From: Atlanticothrix silvestris CENA357
Lineage (GTDB): Bacteria > Cyanobacteriota > Cyanobacteriia > Cyanobacteriales > Nostocaceae
Direction: 5' to 3'
Length of the DNA stretch: 64,000 nt
NCBI RefSeq assembly: GCF_016056295.1
Contig: NZ_JAECZB010000097.1
Location: 45,377-109,376, forward strand
Position numbers and translations under genes: made by a program. This document shows, in pieces, positions 48,241-57,962 of this stretch; the stretch's first letter is position 1; every line of letters begins with the position of its first letter. The notes under the pieces were generated by a model that saw only the letters and a list, made by a program, of their open reading frames with translations, was not told the origin of the DNA and did not search any database.

Positions 48241-48600
48241 CTATTCAGCATTAGCGTCAGTAGCAACAGCTAAAGTAATGTGACACGTCGGCTTGCGAAT
48301 CTGGTAAGCTCGCCCTTGTGCCCTAGGTTGGAACCGCTTCAGCACAGGGCCTTGGTCTGCATAAGCCTGAGTAATCACCAATTGAGTGCGATCTAACCCA
48401 GCATTATGCTCGGCATTAGCCGCAGCGCTTCTGAGCAGCTTTAATACTGGCTCAGTGGCGCGATAGGGCATAAATTCCAGAATTATTAGTGCTTCTCGGT
48501 ACGATCGCCCCCGAATTTGATCGAGTACTCGACGTACTTTAAAGGGAGACATACGTATATAACGGGCGATCGCTTTTATTTCAGTAGTATCAACAGCCAT
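48241..48600 (-). CDS. rplV: 50S ribosomal protein L22
   Basis: 119 residues. [20 protein letters not shown] start, and the tunnel loop [21 protein letters not shown] whose hairpin lines the exit tunnel. Standard length. Upstream spacer to rpsS carries STRR units. Confidence 0.97.
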   Translation of the reverse strand: MAVDTTEIKAIARYIRMSPFKVRRVLDQIRGRSYREALIILEFMPYRATEPVLKLLRSAAANAEHNAGLDRTQLVITQAYADQGPVLKRFQPRAQGRAYQIRKPTCHITLAVATDANAE

Positions 48601-48611
48601 AATTTTCTCCT

Positions 48612-48688
48612 TTTGTCAGTTGTCAGTTGTCAGTTGCTAGTTGTCAGTTGTTTGTTACTATTGACTACTGACTACTGACCAATGACCA
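48612..48688. repeat. STRR array between rplV and rpsS
   Basis: TTGTCAG heptamers (48614-48650) and complementary TGACTACTGACTACTGACC units (48660-48688), the same arrangement as at 47339-47432. Confidence 0.8.
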
Positions 48689-48689
48689 C

Positions 48690-48968
48690 TTACCTACCCG
48701 CTTTTTTGTCACTTTTTCCATGACCCCTGTAAGTGCGTGTTGGGGCAAATTCACCCAACTTATGCCCTACCATCTGCTCATTTACAAAAACTGGAACGTG
48801 TTGTCGTCCGTTGTGAACAGCGATAGTATGACCTACCATCAGGGGTAAAATTGTCGAGGCTCTCGACCAAGTTTTAATCACTTGTTTTTCGTTTCTGGCA
48901 TTCAGCTTTTCAATTTTGCTGAGCAGATGATCAGCAACGAAAGGACCTTTTTTTAGAGAACGACCCAT
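48690..48968 (-). CDS. rpsS: 30S ribosomal protein S19
   Basis: 92 residues. [20 protein letters not shown] start, [29 protein letters not shown]-type core and the [22 protein letters not shown] end match the family. Head of the small subunit, in complex with S13. Confidence 0.97.
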   Translation of the reverse strand: MGRSLKKGPFVADHLLSKIEKLNARNEKQVIKTWSRASTILPLMVGHTIAVHNGRQHVPVFVNEQMVGHKLGEFAPTRTYRGHGKSDKKAGR

Positions 48969-49101
48969 AATTTGATTTTGGATTTTGGATTTCGGATTTC
49001 GGATTTCGGATTTTGGACGATTAGGTATCTTAACTAAGCTTTAAAAATTTTCAATGTTCATTTTTAAATAGACCCTAATTTAAAATCCAAAATCTAAAAT
49101 T
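48969..49101. repeat. GATTTTG/GATTTCG heptamers between rpsS and rplB
   Basis: TTTGGATTTTGGATTTCGGATTTCGG (48972-49015) and the complementary AAAATCCAAAATCTAAAATTC (49080-49101) bracket an AT-rich stretch. A third STRR sequence class in the same operon. Confidence 0.65.
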
Positions 49102-49965
49102 CTAGGATTCACGACCACCACGACCGCGCTTAGAAGATTTACGGCGACGACGCACAATTAATTTACTGCTGGCTTTTTTGGGTTTGCGTGTTTTTGCACC
49201 CAAGGTAGGCTTACCCCAAGGAGTAACAGGGCCTGATCTTCCGATAGGCGCTCTACCTTCACCACCGCCGTGGGGGTGATCCACGGGGTTCATCACACTA
49301 CCTCTAACTTTAGGACGACGGCCTTTCCAGCGATTTCTTCCTGCTTTACCTGCACTGAGATTTCGCGCATCGGTGTTGCCTACTTGTCCAATGGTGGCGT
49401 AGCATTCTCGTCGAATTAAGCGGACTTCTCCTGAAGGCAGTTTGAGAGTTACATAGTTCCCTTCTTTAGCCACAACTTGCGCTGTAGCACCAGCTGCGCG
49501 CACAATTTGACCACCTTTACCGGGAGTCAGTTCTACGTTATGAACGCCTGTACCTAAAGGTATATTTGAGAGGGGCAAAGCGTTGCCATCTTCAATGGGA
49601 GCATTTGAACCAGCAATAATTTTTGTCCCAACTTTTAAACCATTGGGTTGCAGGATGTAACGCTTTTCACCATCTTCATAAATTAACAGAGCAATCCGAG
49701 CATTGCGATTCGGATCGTACTCAATAGCTGTTACCGTGGCAGCAATATCACGCTTATTACGTTTAAAATCGATAATTCGGTAAAGCTGCTTGTGACCGCC
49801 ACCCCGGCGACGGCTAGTTATCCGCCCTTGATTATTGCGACCTTTGGCACGGTGTTTGTACTCAGTTAATGACTTTTCCGGCTCTGTTTTGGTAATTTCC
49901 GCAAAGTCGGAGATAGTAACTTGGCGAGTACTGGGGGTATAGGGGCGATAAGAACGAGTACCCAT
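49102..49965 (-). CDS. rplB: 50S ribosomal protein L2
   Basis: 287 residues. [17 protein letters not shown] start, the [20 protein letters not shown] block, and [21 protein letters not shown] with the conserved histidine near the peptidyl-transferase centre. The basic tail [18 protein letters not shown] is typical. Confidence 0.97.
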   Translation of the reverse strand: MGTRSYRPYTPSTRQVTISDFAEITKTEPEKSLTEYKHRAKGRNNQGRITSRRRGGGHKQLYRIIDFKRNKRDIAATVTAIEYDPNRNARIALLIYEDGEKRYILQPNGLKVGTKIIAGSNAPIEDGNALPLSNIPLGTGVHNVELTPGKGGQIVRAAGATAQVVAKEGNYVTLKLPSGEVRLIRRECYATIGQVGNTDARNLSAGKAGRNRWKGRRPKVRGSVMNPVDHPHGGGEGRAPIGRSGPVTPWGKPTLGAKTRKPKKASSKLIVRRRRKSSKRGRGGRES

Positions 49966-49974
49966 AATTAAAGT

Positions 49975-50063
49975 TCGAGTTGTGAGTTTTAAGTTAGGAG
50001 TTAGGAGTTAGAAGTTAGGAGTTAGAGATAATTCATAACTCATCACTCATGGCTCATAACTTT
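49975..50063. repeat. GTTAGGA heptamers between rplB and rplW
   Basis: GAGTTGTGAGTTTTAAG, then three to five AGTTAGGAGTTAG units (49990-50025), then ATAACTCATCACTCATGGCTCATAAC. A tandem repeat with partly complementary flank. Confidence 0.65.
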
Positions 50064-50378
50064 TTAGACTTCTGGGAATAGAACTTGTCTAATCTTCTCT
50101 TCATCCCCAGGGGCAACAGTGACGATAGCTCGTTTGTATTGGGGCTTGTAACCAATAAATTTACCTACACGCCGTTTTTTGCGTGGCGGTAATGCAGTAT
50201 TGATTTTGACAACTTTGACTTGAAATAAGTCTTCAATTGCTGCTTTAATTTCTGGCTTGCTTGCCTTGGGAGTTACTTCAAATGTGTATTTGTTTTGCTC
50301 CATCAGGATGGTCGCCTTTTCAGTGACAATTGGGCGACGTACTAAGTCAGCCAGGTGGCGGGGGTCAAAGTTAGGCAC
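50064..50378 (-). CDS. rplW: 50S ribosomal protein L23
   Basis: 104 residues, starting at GTG 50378 within the end of rplD (8-base overlap). [22 protein letters not shown] and [20 protein letters not shown] are conserved. Surrounds the exit tunnel and is the docking point for trigger factor and SRP. Confidence 0.96.
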   Translation of the reverse strand: MPNFDPRHLADLVRRPIVTEKATILMEQNKYTFEVTPKASKPEIKAAIEDLFQVKVVKINTALPPRKKRRVGKFIGYKPQYKRAIVTVAPGDEEKIRQVLFPEV

Positions 50379-51003
50379 TGTAGACCTCCTGAATTTTTTC
50401 TAAAGCTGATGCCGTAACTACGATTTTGTCAGCGTGCAGCAAATCATAAACGTTTAGCTGGTCAGCTGGTATTAGCTTTACATTTTCTACATTGCGGGCT
50501 GATAAATAAATATTTTCCGCAATGTCAGACAAAATTAATAGTGCTTTATTATCTGGTTCTACACCCCAACGAGCTAGCGCTGCTATCAACTCTTTGGTTT
50601 TTGGGCGGGATAGCTCGTTGCTAAATTCTTCCACTACAATCAAGTCGTCAACGCGGCTGACCAATGCTGTCCGCAATGCTAAGCGCCGTTCTTTGCGATT
50701 TAACTTTAAGTTAAAGTCTCTAGGCTTGGGCCCAAAAATTACGCCACCACCACGCCATAGTGGTGAACGAATAGATCCTGCACGAGCTCGACCTGTGCCT
50801 TTTTGCCGCCAAGGTTTACGACCACCGCCTCTAACTTCCGAACGAGTTTTTGTACTGGCAGTTCCTTGACGAGCATTAGTCATTTGTCGTATCAATGCTC
50901 TATGCACTATATGTGCTGCCGTTTCTTCTTTAGCAATTCGCAATTCAAAGGTCGTCTCACCGACTTGTTCTCCTTGCCAATTTTTAACTACACTTTCTAC
51001 CAT
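50371..51003 (-). CDS. rplD: 50S ribosomal protein L4
   Basis: 210 residues from ATG 51003, which has AAAGGA seven bases upstream; another in-frame ATG at 51021 lacks such a site. [21 protein letters not shown] and [23 protein letters not shown] form the tunnel-reaching loop. In E. coli L4 is the autorepressor of the S10 operon. The stop overlaps the start of rplW. Confidence 0.96.
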   Translation of the reverse strand: MVESVVKNWQGEQVGETTFELRIAKEETAAHIVHRALIRQMTNARQGTASTKTRSEVRGGGRKPWRQKGTGRARAGSIRSPLWRGGGVIFGPKPRDFNLKLNRKERRLALRTALVSRVDDLIVVEEFSNELSRPKTKELIAALARWGVEPDNKALLILSDIAENIYLSARNVENVKLIPADQLNVYDLLHADKIVVTASALEKIQEVYSA

Positions 51004-51066
51004 GTTTGTGTCCTTTGTCATTAGGAGCTACTGCGTTGGGGAGATAGCGCCGTGGTGAGGCAGCGC

Positions 51067-51165
51067 GGTCTTGGGGGTTTCCTCCATGAGCGACTGCCGA
51101 AAGGGTTTCCCGATTTTAGGCGACTGTCGTGGGGTTCCCCCTATTGAAGCAAGTGGCGTTTTTTT
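51067..51165. repeat. Dispersed repeat copy 3 in the rplC-rplD spacer
   Basis: GGTCTTGGGGGTTTCCTCC with ATGAGCGACTGCCG tail (51067-51099), then GTGGGGTTCCCCCTATTGAAGC and GTGGCGTTTTTTT. It enlarges the rplC-rplD spacer to 214 bases. Confidence 0.7.
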
Positions 51166-51217
51166 GTCATTAGCCCATCTTCCATAGCCCAATGACTATA
51201 GATTGTGTAACTTTTGA

Positions 51218-51853
51218 CTACTTACCAACTTTCTTCGCAGGCAGAACATTCACTAAAGACCCTGGTTTACCAGGAATAGCTCCTTTAATTAGCAGTAAGT
51301 TGCGTTCTGCATCTACTCGTATTACAGTCAACTTGCTAATTGTGATGCGCTTACCGCCTAAACGTCCTGCCATCCGTTTACCTGGATAAACACGACCTGG
51401 TGTCGTACCAGCACCGATGGAACCTGGCGCTCTGTGGTTTTTGGAACCATGTGACATGGGCCCTCGACCAAAGTTGTTGCGCTTCTGGTTGCCTGCGAAA
51501 CCACGACCGATACTTGTACCAACTACATCTACAATTTGACCAGCACTAAAAATATCTGCTTTAATCTCTTGACCTAAAGCATAATCACTAGGGGCATCTG
51601 TGTGATACTCGTTTAAGTGACGCAAGGCTGGGGCCGATGATTTTGCTAGATGACCTAGTAATGGTCTGTTCAACGCCTTTGGTTTGACTTCGCCAAAGCC
51701 AACTTGAATGGCGGCGTAACCATCGGTCTGTTTCGTTTTAATTTGTGTAACGGTGCATGGACCAGCTTGAATAACAGTGACAGGAATAGCTACTCCTGCC
51801 TCGTCAAATACTTGGGTCATGCCCAGCTTGGTGCCGAGAATACCTACAGACAC
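51218..51853 (-). CDS. rplC: 50S ribosomal protein L3
   Basis: 211 residues starting at GTG 51853 ([20 protein letters not shown]). [31 protein letters not shown], next to the peptidyl-transferase centre, is invariant; residues around [19 protein letters not shown] follow. First gene of the cluster here: rpsJ (S10) is not upstream, as expected in cyanobacteria. An ~800-base divergent spacer to ndhN precedes it. Confidence 0.97.
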   Translation of the reverse strand: MSVGILGTKLGMTQVFDEAGVAIPVTVIQAGPCTVTQIKTKQTDGYAAIQVGFGEVKPKALNRPLLGHLAKSSAPALRHLNEYHTDAPSDYALGQEIKADIFSAGQIVDVVGTSIGRGFAGNQKRNNFGRGPMSHGSKNHRAPGSIGAGTTPGRVYPGKRMAGRLGGKRITISKLTVIRVDAERNLLLIKGAIPGKPGSLVNVLPAKKVGK

Positions 51854-52670
51854 AGTAACTGGCTCTCCTTTCTACTTACTGACCTTGGAATTGGACTCTA
51901 TTTAAGACACGCTGTGTAGCCGTTGGTTGAGGGTGGACGATCCTCTAAAAGTCGTTTTTACAACTTTTCCGGGACACAACAAGCTGTGCCTTTACTGCTT
52001 GATGAATCCGTTTATTTTCACTCGCCCTCTTACCAGAACAGCCACAAGCGTCTTCCCAATGGGAAGCAATAACTTCTGGAATTAAGGCAATGCTTTAGAG
52101 CTTTGCGCTTTGTGCAGCAATGCTTTCGTCCAAGCAATTGCTCTGGCACTTGCTGATTGTAGTAGGACTTAAGCGTTGTTTTCGCTCAGTATCCGTTAAC
52201 TGAGGCTGATGCAATGCCATAAACCAACATTACTGCTCAGTTTCTACTTCACTAGACACCTTAAACTATAAGCTTAAGGTCTTGCCTGGTTTCTTCAGGG
52301 GCTACAGGAGTGATTGTAGACTGGAGCTTTGGTTTTTTAGCCTCTGGCTCCTTAATTGACCTGAAAGCTTTTCTAGTTTACCAGTCTCTTGCCAGTTTGA
52401 TCTAGCTTATACCCGTTGAATTCGAGTCATCAGCTTTTAATGCTAACACCAGTTCTAAATGACAGTAAAAAGGTAACTTATTTTATGCGTTTGGTCACAA
52501 TCTAATAATATAAATCATTTCTTTATCTTTGTCTATAATTTTTTAGACTAATTTGTGGCTTAGTGATGGTAATAGGGAGGTTAATCTAAATTTATACGTT
52601 AGTTATCTAACTGAATCACTCGTCTGGCAGTAAATAATAGAGATATCTAGGTGGGATAAAACAAAAATCT
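51854..52670. promoter_or_regulatory. Divergent rplC-ndhN region with long leader
   Basis: 817 bases without an ORF. The left ~550 bases, next to rplC, are richer in G+C and hold several small inverted repeats (for example CCTTAA-N9-TTAAGG at about 52259-52279); they may be the transcribed leader of the ribosomal operon. The right part is very AT-rich, with a TATAAT at 52534-52539, and should hold the ndhN promoter. Confidence 0.45.
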
Positions 52671-53159
52671 ATGGCACTAATTACCACTGGCAACGGTTTA
52701 ATTCGCGATCTGGAAAAATTTGGCTCCCTTGGTGTATATGTACCTTTGGAGGGGGGATTTGAAGGTCGATATCGGCGGCGACTGCGTGCAGCTGGCTATA
52801 CTACTCTCCATATTACCGCTAAGGGATTGGGCGATGTAGCTGCTTATCTCACAGGAGTTCATGGAGTTAGACCACCACATCTTGGTAAAAAAAGTACTGG
52901 TAGTGGTGCGGCGGTAGGTTATGTCTACTATTTGCCGCCGATTGTTAACTATCAGCTAGAACAGCTACCACCAAAGTCAAAGGGTTTAGTTGTGTGGATG
53001 ATAGAGGGACATATTCTTTCTGATCAAGAAGTGGAGTTTTTAGCAACTTTGCCTAGTTTGGAACCACGAGTCAAGGTGATCATCGAAAGGGGTGGCGATC
53101 GCGCTTTTCGTTGGCAACCGCTAAAAGATACCTTCTCTACTAGCTATCAAGCTGTGTAA
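52671..53159 (+). CDS. ndhN: NAD(P)H-quinone oxidoreductase subunit N
   Basis: 162-residue subunit of the cyanobacterial/plastid NDH-1 complex, which carries cyclic electron flow, respiration and CO2 uptake at the thylakoid membrane. The start ALITTGNGLIRDLEKFGSLG, EGRYRRRLRAAGYTTLHITA and the block YVYYLPPIVNYQLEQLPPKSKGLV mark the family, which occurs only in oxygenic phototrophs. No other ndh genes adjoin. Divergent from the ribosomal cluster. Confidence 0.95.
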   Translation: MALITTGNGLIRDLEKFGSLGVYVPLEGGFEGRYRRRLRAAGYTTLHITAKGLGDVAAYLTGVHGVRPPHLGKKSTGSGAAVGYVYYLPPIVNYQLEQLPPKSKGLVVWMIEGHILSDQEVEFLATLPSLEPRVKVIIERGGDRAFRWQPLKDTFSTSYQAV

Positions 53160-53392
53160 TTGATTAATTTTTGGGCGATCGCTACTGCCAAAACTCAATC
53201 AAGAGGCGATCGCTCAATTTTTTTGTATATTAAATATCTTTGATAAGTTAATTAATTAATGTTGAAAAAAAAAGCAACAAATATCAAACAAAAAATATTG
53301 AATTGCATTCTTTTATTCTCTACTCAAAGATGGCAATTTAAATAAAAGTTATAATTTAAAAAATACGATTTTTTTTTAATTTAATTTTAAAT

Positions 53393-54067
53393 ATGAAAGT
53401 TGATCAACGTTATGCTTGGCCTTTGACGGTGACGGAAGCTATAGCTATCCAAGAACAGTTACGGAATCAAGTAATTACAGAAGATCAATTCCAAGAAACC
53501 ATCCAGTATGTTGCTGGGGTAGATATGGGTTTTGAAGCTAATGGAACGATTAGCCGTGCAGCAGTAGCAGTGCTGAATTTTCCAGATTTACAAGTAATAG
53601 AAACAACCTTAGCCTACCGTCCGACATCATTTCCCTACATTCCTGGTTTCCTTTCATTTCGGGAAATCCCAGCTGTATTGGATGCCTTAGAAAAGGTGCA
53701 AACAATACCAGACATCATTTTGTGTGATGGTCAAGGAATTGCCCATCCTCGAAGATTGGGTATAGCCAGTCATTTAGGTTTACTTTTGGATCTGCCTACA
53801 ATAGGTGTAGCAAAATCATTGTTGATTGGTAAGCATGAAGAGTTACCAGAAACTAGAGGCAACTGGCAACCATTGATACACCGGGGCGAAATAATTGGAG
53901 CAGCTTTGCGATCGCGTACAGGTGTCAAACCTGTGTATGTCTCTAGTGGTCATAAAGTTAGCTTATCTACAGCAATTAACTATGTACTACGCTGTACACC
54001 CAAATATCGGCTGCCAGAAACCACACGCGTTGCTGATAAATTAGCGTCTGCAAGATTACGCAAATAG
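53393..54067 (+). CDS. nfi: Endonuclease V (deoxyinosine-specific)
   Basis: 224 residues. Endonuclease V nicks DNA one base 3' of deoxyinosine, starting repair of deaminated adenine. Conserved: the metal-binding Asp in VAGVDMGFE, the lesion wedge region YIPGFLSFREIPA, the second carboxylate in ILCDGQGIAHPRRLGIASHLG, and SSGHKVSLSTAI with conserved lysine/histidine. Full length and intact. Monocistronic by spacing; 119 bases before the FHA gene. Confidence 0.94.
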   Translation: MKVDQRYAWPLTVTEAIAIQEQLRNQVITEDQFQETIQYVAGVDMGFEANGTISRAAVAVLNFPDLQVIETTLAYRPTSFPYIPGFLSFREIPAVLDALEKVQTIPDIILCDGQGIAHPRRLGIASHLGLLLDLPTIGVAKSLLIGKHEELPETRGNWQPLIHRGEIIGAALRSRTGVKPVYVSSGHKVSLSTAINYVLRCTPKYRLPETTRVADKLASARLRK

Positions 54068-54186
54068 TATCGATATCGATTTGTTGAAGTTTGTTCTAAA
54101 TACTTGCTTGCTACTGCTGACTCGTGTTAGGAATCGCACAGAAAGGAGTTGAAGTAGCTACATATTCAGTTACTCAAGTTAGAACA

Positions 54187-54765
54187 ATGAATGCACTAAC
54201 TTTAAAGTGGCACGATGCAGGTCAAGACATAACACAGAATATTTATGAACAACAGTCGACCAAAAATACTGGCACTGTTCGCATCGGTCGTGATCCAGTG
54301 CGGTGCGACATTGTTGTGAGTAACCCGACTGTCTCTGGTCTGCATGTAGAAATTTTTTTTCATCCTCAGCAGCAACAGTTTTTGATTAGAAATCTGCGAT
54401 CGCAAAATCCCCCCTTAGTAAATGGACAGCAACTAGTCCAAGGAGAAATGCGTTTAAGTGAGGGAAGTGTGATTTACTTAGGTCAAATGCAACTTCAAGT
54501 TACTGCCGTTGCAATTAACAACATTCCGGCAACTATATTAGTACCACCACAACCATTAGTGGCAAATCTGCATCCACAGCAGCCATCAATACAACCGAAA
54601 CATCATCATCATTATCATCCACCAACGCCGCCGCAAGGAATTTATGGCTTAGAGTGTCCTAAATGTCATAAAGTTTCCTCCGCTGAATATCTGCAAGTTG
54701 GTTGTCCTTGGTGTGGTACATCTTTAGCTGCGGCAGTGAGTGTATTAGTAGCACCGAGCAATTGA
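54187..54765 (+). CDS. FHA domain protein with C-terminal zinc ribbon
   Basis: 192 residues from ATG 54187; the frame reaches back to a GTG at 54124 without an obvious ribosome site. The FHA domain covers about residues 5-100: VRIGRDPVRCDIVVSNPTVSGLHVEI, with the Arg, Ser and His of the phosphothreonine pocket, then NGQQL. The linker is Pro/Gln-rich with a natural histidine run (KHHHHYH). The C terminus is a CPKC...CPWC zinc ribbon. Such proteins bind phosphorylated partners; a Ser/Thr kinase would be expected but none is in the window. It is followed by a second FHA gene on the same strand. Confidence 0.87.
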   Translation: MNALTLKWHDAGQDITQNIYEQQSTKNTGTVRIGRDPVRCDIVVSNPTVSGLHVEIFFHPQQQQFLIRNLRSQNPPLVNGQQLVQGEMRLSEGSVIYLGQMQLQVTAVAINNIPATILVPPQPLVANLHPQQPSIQPKHHHHYHPPTPPQGIYGLECPKCHKVSSAEYLQVGCPWCGTSLAAAVSVLVAPSN

Positions 54766-54769
54766 GCAA

Positions 54770-54884
54770 GGGTAAGCACTTCGGCTACGCTCAGTGGTCG
54801 AGGAGCAGGAGGCAAAGGGACAAAAGAACAGTTTTTTGCTCAATGACAACTGACCACTAGCAACTGACCACTGACCACTAACCA
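54770..54884. repeat. Dispersed repeat and STRR units between the FHA genes
   Basis: CACTTCGGCTACGCTCAGTGG (54778-54798) resembles the CACTTCGACAAGCTCAGTG element at 9166/16264. Units of the TGACCAC type follow up to 54884, directly in front of the ATG. Confidence 0.6.
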
Positions 54885-56843
54885 ATGACTAACTTACAAA
54901 TTCAATTAAGTTGGGAAGATCCGGCGACGGGAGAACGGCGAGAACCAAATTTGAGTGTACCGATCGCTTTTGGTCGAGAGTTTGCTCGCTTACCTGCTGA
55001 ACTAAGAGGAAAGCGCGTTGCTAGAATGCTACTTAACAGTAACGAAGTTTCTCGTTATCACGCCCTCATTGACTGCGAACAAAACCAACTGGTGGTGATT
55101 GACCAAGGCAGTGTTAATGGCGTATTTGTCAATGGTCAACGACAAATGCGTAGTGCCCTAACTCATGGGGATACTTTGCAAATTGGCCCTTATATGATGA
55201 CGGTAACGTTTGGTATCAACGCAACCACACAAGCCACTAGTCCGCCGTCAATGATTCAGTTTAACCCCAATACTAATCTGCCAGACCCCAGCTTACCTGC
55301 ACCAGTGCAGCCTGTGTCACCCGTAGGTAGTACTTTCCCACCAGCAGCATTTCAGGCAGAAAAAGTTGTTGTACAAGCCCTTCACGCTACAGGTTTACCA
55401 GTAGATGAATGTGATTATCTGTCAATTGGGGGGGGATTAGGTAGTTTTGTCTGGGTTGATTTGTTGCGAATTAGTGGTGTACGTGCTGATCGGATTGTAG
55501 CTTTGGGATTAGAGGGTGAACCGTATGCGCGTTACAAACGCCTCTGTCTCAATTCGCAAATTCCTTTATATGAAAGATTGCGTTCTAATTCTGACTCTTG
55601 CCCTGATAATATTTGGGGCTGGCCTAGTTATGCCTTAAGGGAAGCTTGGCATGATTTGAACAAAGGTCAGCCTAATTCAACACTCAAGTATTTATGGCAG
55701 GTGTTTGCTGAACCAACATTTGCCGAAACTTATACGCCCCGCGCAGGTAATGTCTTCGATTCGATAGATCGAGAAGTGAAGCGCATTAACTGGAATCAAA
55801 TTTATCGCTATGGAAGAGTCAGAGCAATTCGTAAAACTGATGATGGCAGATATTGCGTAGCCTATTCTCGCGGGCCGGGAGATTATGCTTTTTTAGTTAG
55901 TCGTTATTTACATTTAGCTACTGGGTATCCAGCTATCCAGTTCCTTCCAGATTTGCAAGCTTATAGGGAAAAATATCAAGATTTTAAATCTGTCGTGAAT
56001 GCCTATGAAGCACACGATCATGTTTATGAGCAACTAGAGAGACAAGGCGGTACTGTCTTGATTCGGGGGCGGGGAATTGTGGCTTCGCGGATTGTCCAGC
56101 GCATTTATGAAGCCAGAAAGCGAAATCAAAATATCACGGTTTTGCATTTAATGCGATCGCCTAAACCCCAAGGTAACAAATTTCAAAAGTCTCAGCGGCT
56201 AGTCAAAAATCATTACGAATTTCAACCGTTTAATTGGCCGAAAGCTTGTTGGGGTGGTGAACTCCGCGTCCTGTTAGAAAATGCTAGTCCTGAAGAACGC
56301 CAGCGTTTATTGGCAGACTGGGGCGGTACAACCACCGCAGACCGCCATGACTGGCAGCAGATTACCGAACAAGGGTTAAAAGAAGGTTGGTATCAAATTA
56401 CTTTTGGCCAAGTTCTGGGTGTAGAGCAAGATGCTCAAAAACGCACTATTACGCATATTCAGGAAAAAGGCTTGGGGGAAATGAAACTAGCAGCCGACTT
56501 TATTGTTGATGCTACCGGACTAGACGCTAAGGTGGAAGCAAATCCTTTACTGGCTGATCTAGTAAAACATTACAAACTACCGCTGAATTATTTAGGACGG
56601 TTGGTTGTAGCTAACAATTTTGAACTAGTAGAAATGCGTAGTAATAAAGGTCAAATGTATGCTGCTGGAGCAATTACTCTTGGTGGCCCTTATGCAGCAG
56701 TTGATAGTTTTTTGGGCTTGCAGTATGCGGCATTAGTCGCAGTTGATGGACTCGCCGCCGCCCGTGCGCCTGGAGTTAATCAGTTGAATACTGTAACTTC
56801 CTTTCAGCAGTGGCTAAAGTGGGTGTTTAACCAATCGCCTTAG
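54885..56843 (+). CDS. FHA domain fused to an FAD/NAD(P)-dependent oxidoreductase
   Basis: 652 residues. The FHA domain lies at about 1-110: VPIAFGREF, LLNSNEVSRYHALI (phosphothreonine-binding Arg/Ser/His) and QGSVNGVFVNG. A Pro-rich linker (115-160) follows. The rest is a two-dinucleotide-fold flavoenzyme: the first fold begins CDYLSIGGGLGSFVWVDLL (Gly-rich FAD motif), a second lies in TVLIRGRGIVASRIVQRIYEA, and FIVDATGLDAK is the conserved ATG-type motif. It resembles lysine/ornithine N-hydroxylase-like or glutamate-synthase-like flavoproteins, but the substrate is unknown. No membrane segments. The arrangement implies a redox enzyme recruited or controlled through phosphothreonine. Confidence 0.85.
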   Translation: MTNLQIQLSWEDPATGERREPNLSVPIAFGREFARLPAELRGKRVARMLLNSNEVSRYHALIDCEQNQLVVIDQGSVNGVFVNGQRQMRSALTHGDTLQIGPYMMTVTFGINATTQATSPPSMIQFNPNTNLPDPSLPAPVQPVSPVGSTFPPAAFQAEKVVVQALHATGLPVDECDYLSIGGGLGSFVWVDLLRISGVRADRIVALGLEGEPYARYKRLCLNSQIPLYERLRSNSDSCPDNIWGWPSYALREAWHDLNKGQPNSTLKYLWQVFAEPTFAETYTPRAGNVFDSIDREVKRINWNQIYRYGRVRAIRKTDDGRYCVAYSRGPGDYAFLVSRYLHLATGYPAIQFLPDLQAYREKYQDFKSVVNAYEAHDHVYEQLERQGGTVLIRGRGIVASRIVQRIYEARKRNQNITVLHLMRSPKPQGNKFQKSQRLVKNHYEFQPFNWPKACWGGELRVLLENASPEERQRLLADWGGTTTADRHDWQQITEQGLKEGWYQITFGQVLGVEQDAQKRTITHIQEKGLGEMKLAADFIVDATGLDAKVEANPLLADLVKHYKLPLNYLGRLVVANNFELVEMRSNKGQMYAAGAITLGGPYAAVDSFLGLQYAALVAVDGLAAARAPGVNQLNTVTSFQQWLKWVFNQSP

Positions 56844-56889
56844 TTCGGTAAGAGCAAAAAAATTATAAGCGATCGCCCACCATTTATTT

Positions 56890-57774
56890 ATGACAAATCA
56901 GCACCTCAATCACCCATTCCACAGGCTCAAGGCTCGCAATTTATTATTGCGGGGTTTGCTAATAACCTTGATTATCGGTACTGTACTAGGGTTAGTACAA
57001 GGTATTAGTGGACTGAAATTGAATAATCAAGTCTTGAGTTTGAGCCTCTACTTTTTAATATTTGGGTTACTTTGCCTTTGGCAACTAGTAGAATTGCATC
57101 GCTTAGGAATCAATCTAAGATATGTAGTAGGCAGAGTACCAGAAAACTACAAATGGTTAAAAACTCTAGGCTTGGTGATTATTATCATCTTATTTTCTCT
57201 CAGTGCCTACCTTGTATCATTTTCTCTAGTATCATTAATTGCCCCTGATTTTGTAGAGCGACTTCTGCGTCAGATTGCTAGCAATCCATCTCCAAGTAGT
57301 TCTGCACCACTTTTTATTAACTTATTAGGAGCGATCGCCTACGTAGTATTTGCTCCAATTGCAGAGGAATTTCTGTTTCGGGGAATTATTTTGCAGCGCT
57401 GGGCAACTAAGTGGGGTATTAGAGCTGCTTTGGTGGTTTCCTCACTGTTGTTCGGAATTTTACATGCAAATGTCTTGGGATTAACTATTTTTGGTCTCGT
57501 TATGGGGGTTTTATATATTAAAACCCGCACGCTGATTATACCGATCACCTGCCACGCATTGAATAATTTACTAGCTGTGGCAATGGGGTTATTAGCCAAT
57601 CCAAAGACTACCTCAGCTGCTAACAGCCTAGAACAATTACGTTCTGGCTGGTGGTTGGGGATTTTACTGATGCTAGTATCACTTCCTTTATTAGTTCGCT
57701 TTCTCTCACGGAATTGGCCCCACAAAGATGCGCCAGTCCCCTACTTAATAAACGCCTCCCAAGCAGAGAATTAA
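56890..57774 (+). CDS. CPBP family intramembrane metalloprotease
   Basis: 294 residues with about seven or eight membrane helices. Motif 1 EEFLFRG (Glu-Glu and Arg), motif 2 FGILHAN and motif 3 HALNN give the catalytic Glu and His residues of the CAAX-protease/bacteriocin-processing (Abi) family, related to Rce1. Substrate unknown in cyanobacteria. It starts 46 bases after the FHA-oxidoreductase gene and may be co-transcribed. Confidence 0.9.
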   Translation: MTNQHLNHPFHRLKARNLLLRGLLITLIIGTVLGLVQGISGLKLNNQVLSLSLYFLIFGLLCLWQLVELHRLGINLRYVVGRVPENYKWLKTLGLVIIIILFSLSAYLVSFSLVSLIAPDFVERLLRQIASNPSPSSSAPLFINLLGAIAYVVFAPIAEEFLFRGIILQRWATKWGIRAALVVSSLLFGILHANVLGLTIFGLVMGVLYIKTRTLIIPITCHALNNLLAVAMGLLANPKTTSAANSLEQLRSGWWLGILLMLVSLPLLVRFLSRNWPHKDAPVPYLINASQAEN

Positions 57775-57962
57775 TTTTGGGATAGCACAAGTCATTTCCG
57801 CCATAATGACAAATGTCATCTTTAGAACAACACATTTGTTCTGATTTGGTGAAATTTAGAGGAAGACAGTTTAGTTATTAGATGAATTTTTTATGTCCAG
57901 CCTTTAATGGTATAGAAATGTATAGACTCTTGTAGAGATATAAATTATAGTTTTTATTTAAC

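Noticed and set aside
39000-51000. Many opposite-strand frames over ribosomal genes
   Set aside because: Shadows of strongly biased genes; none has family features or ribosome sites.
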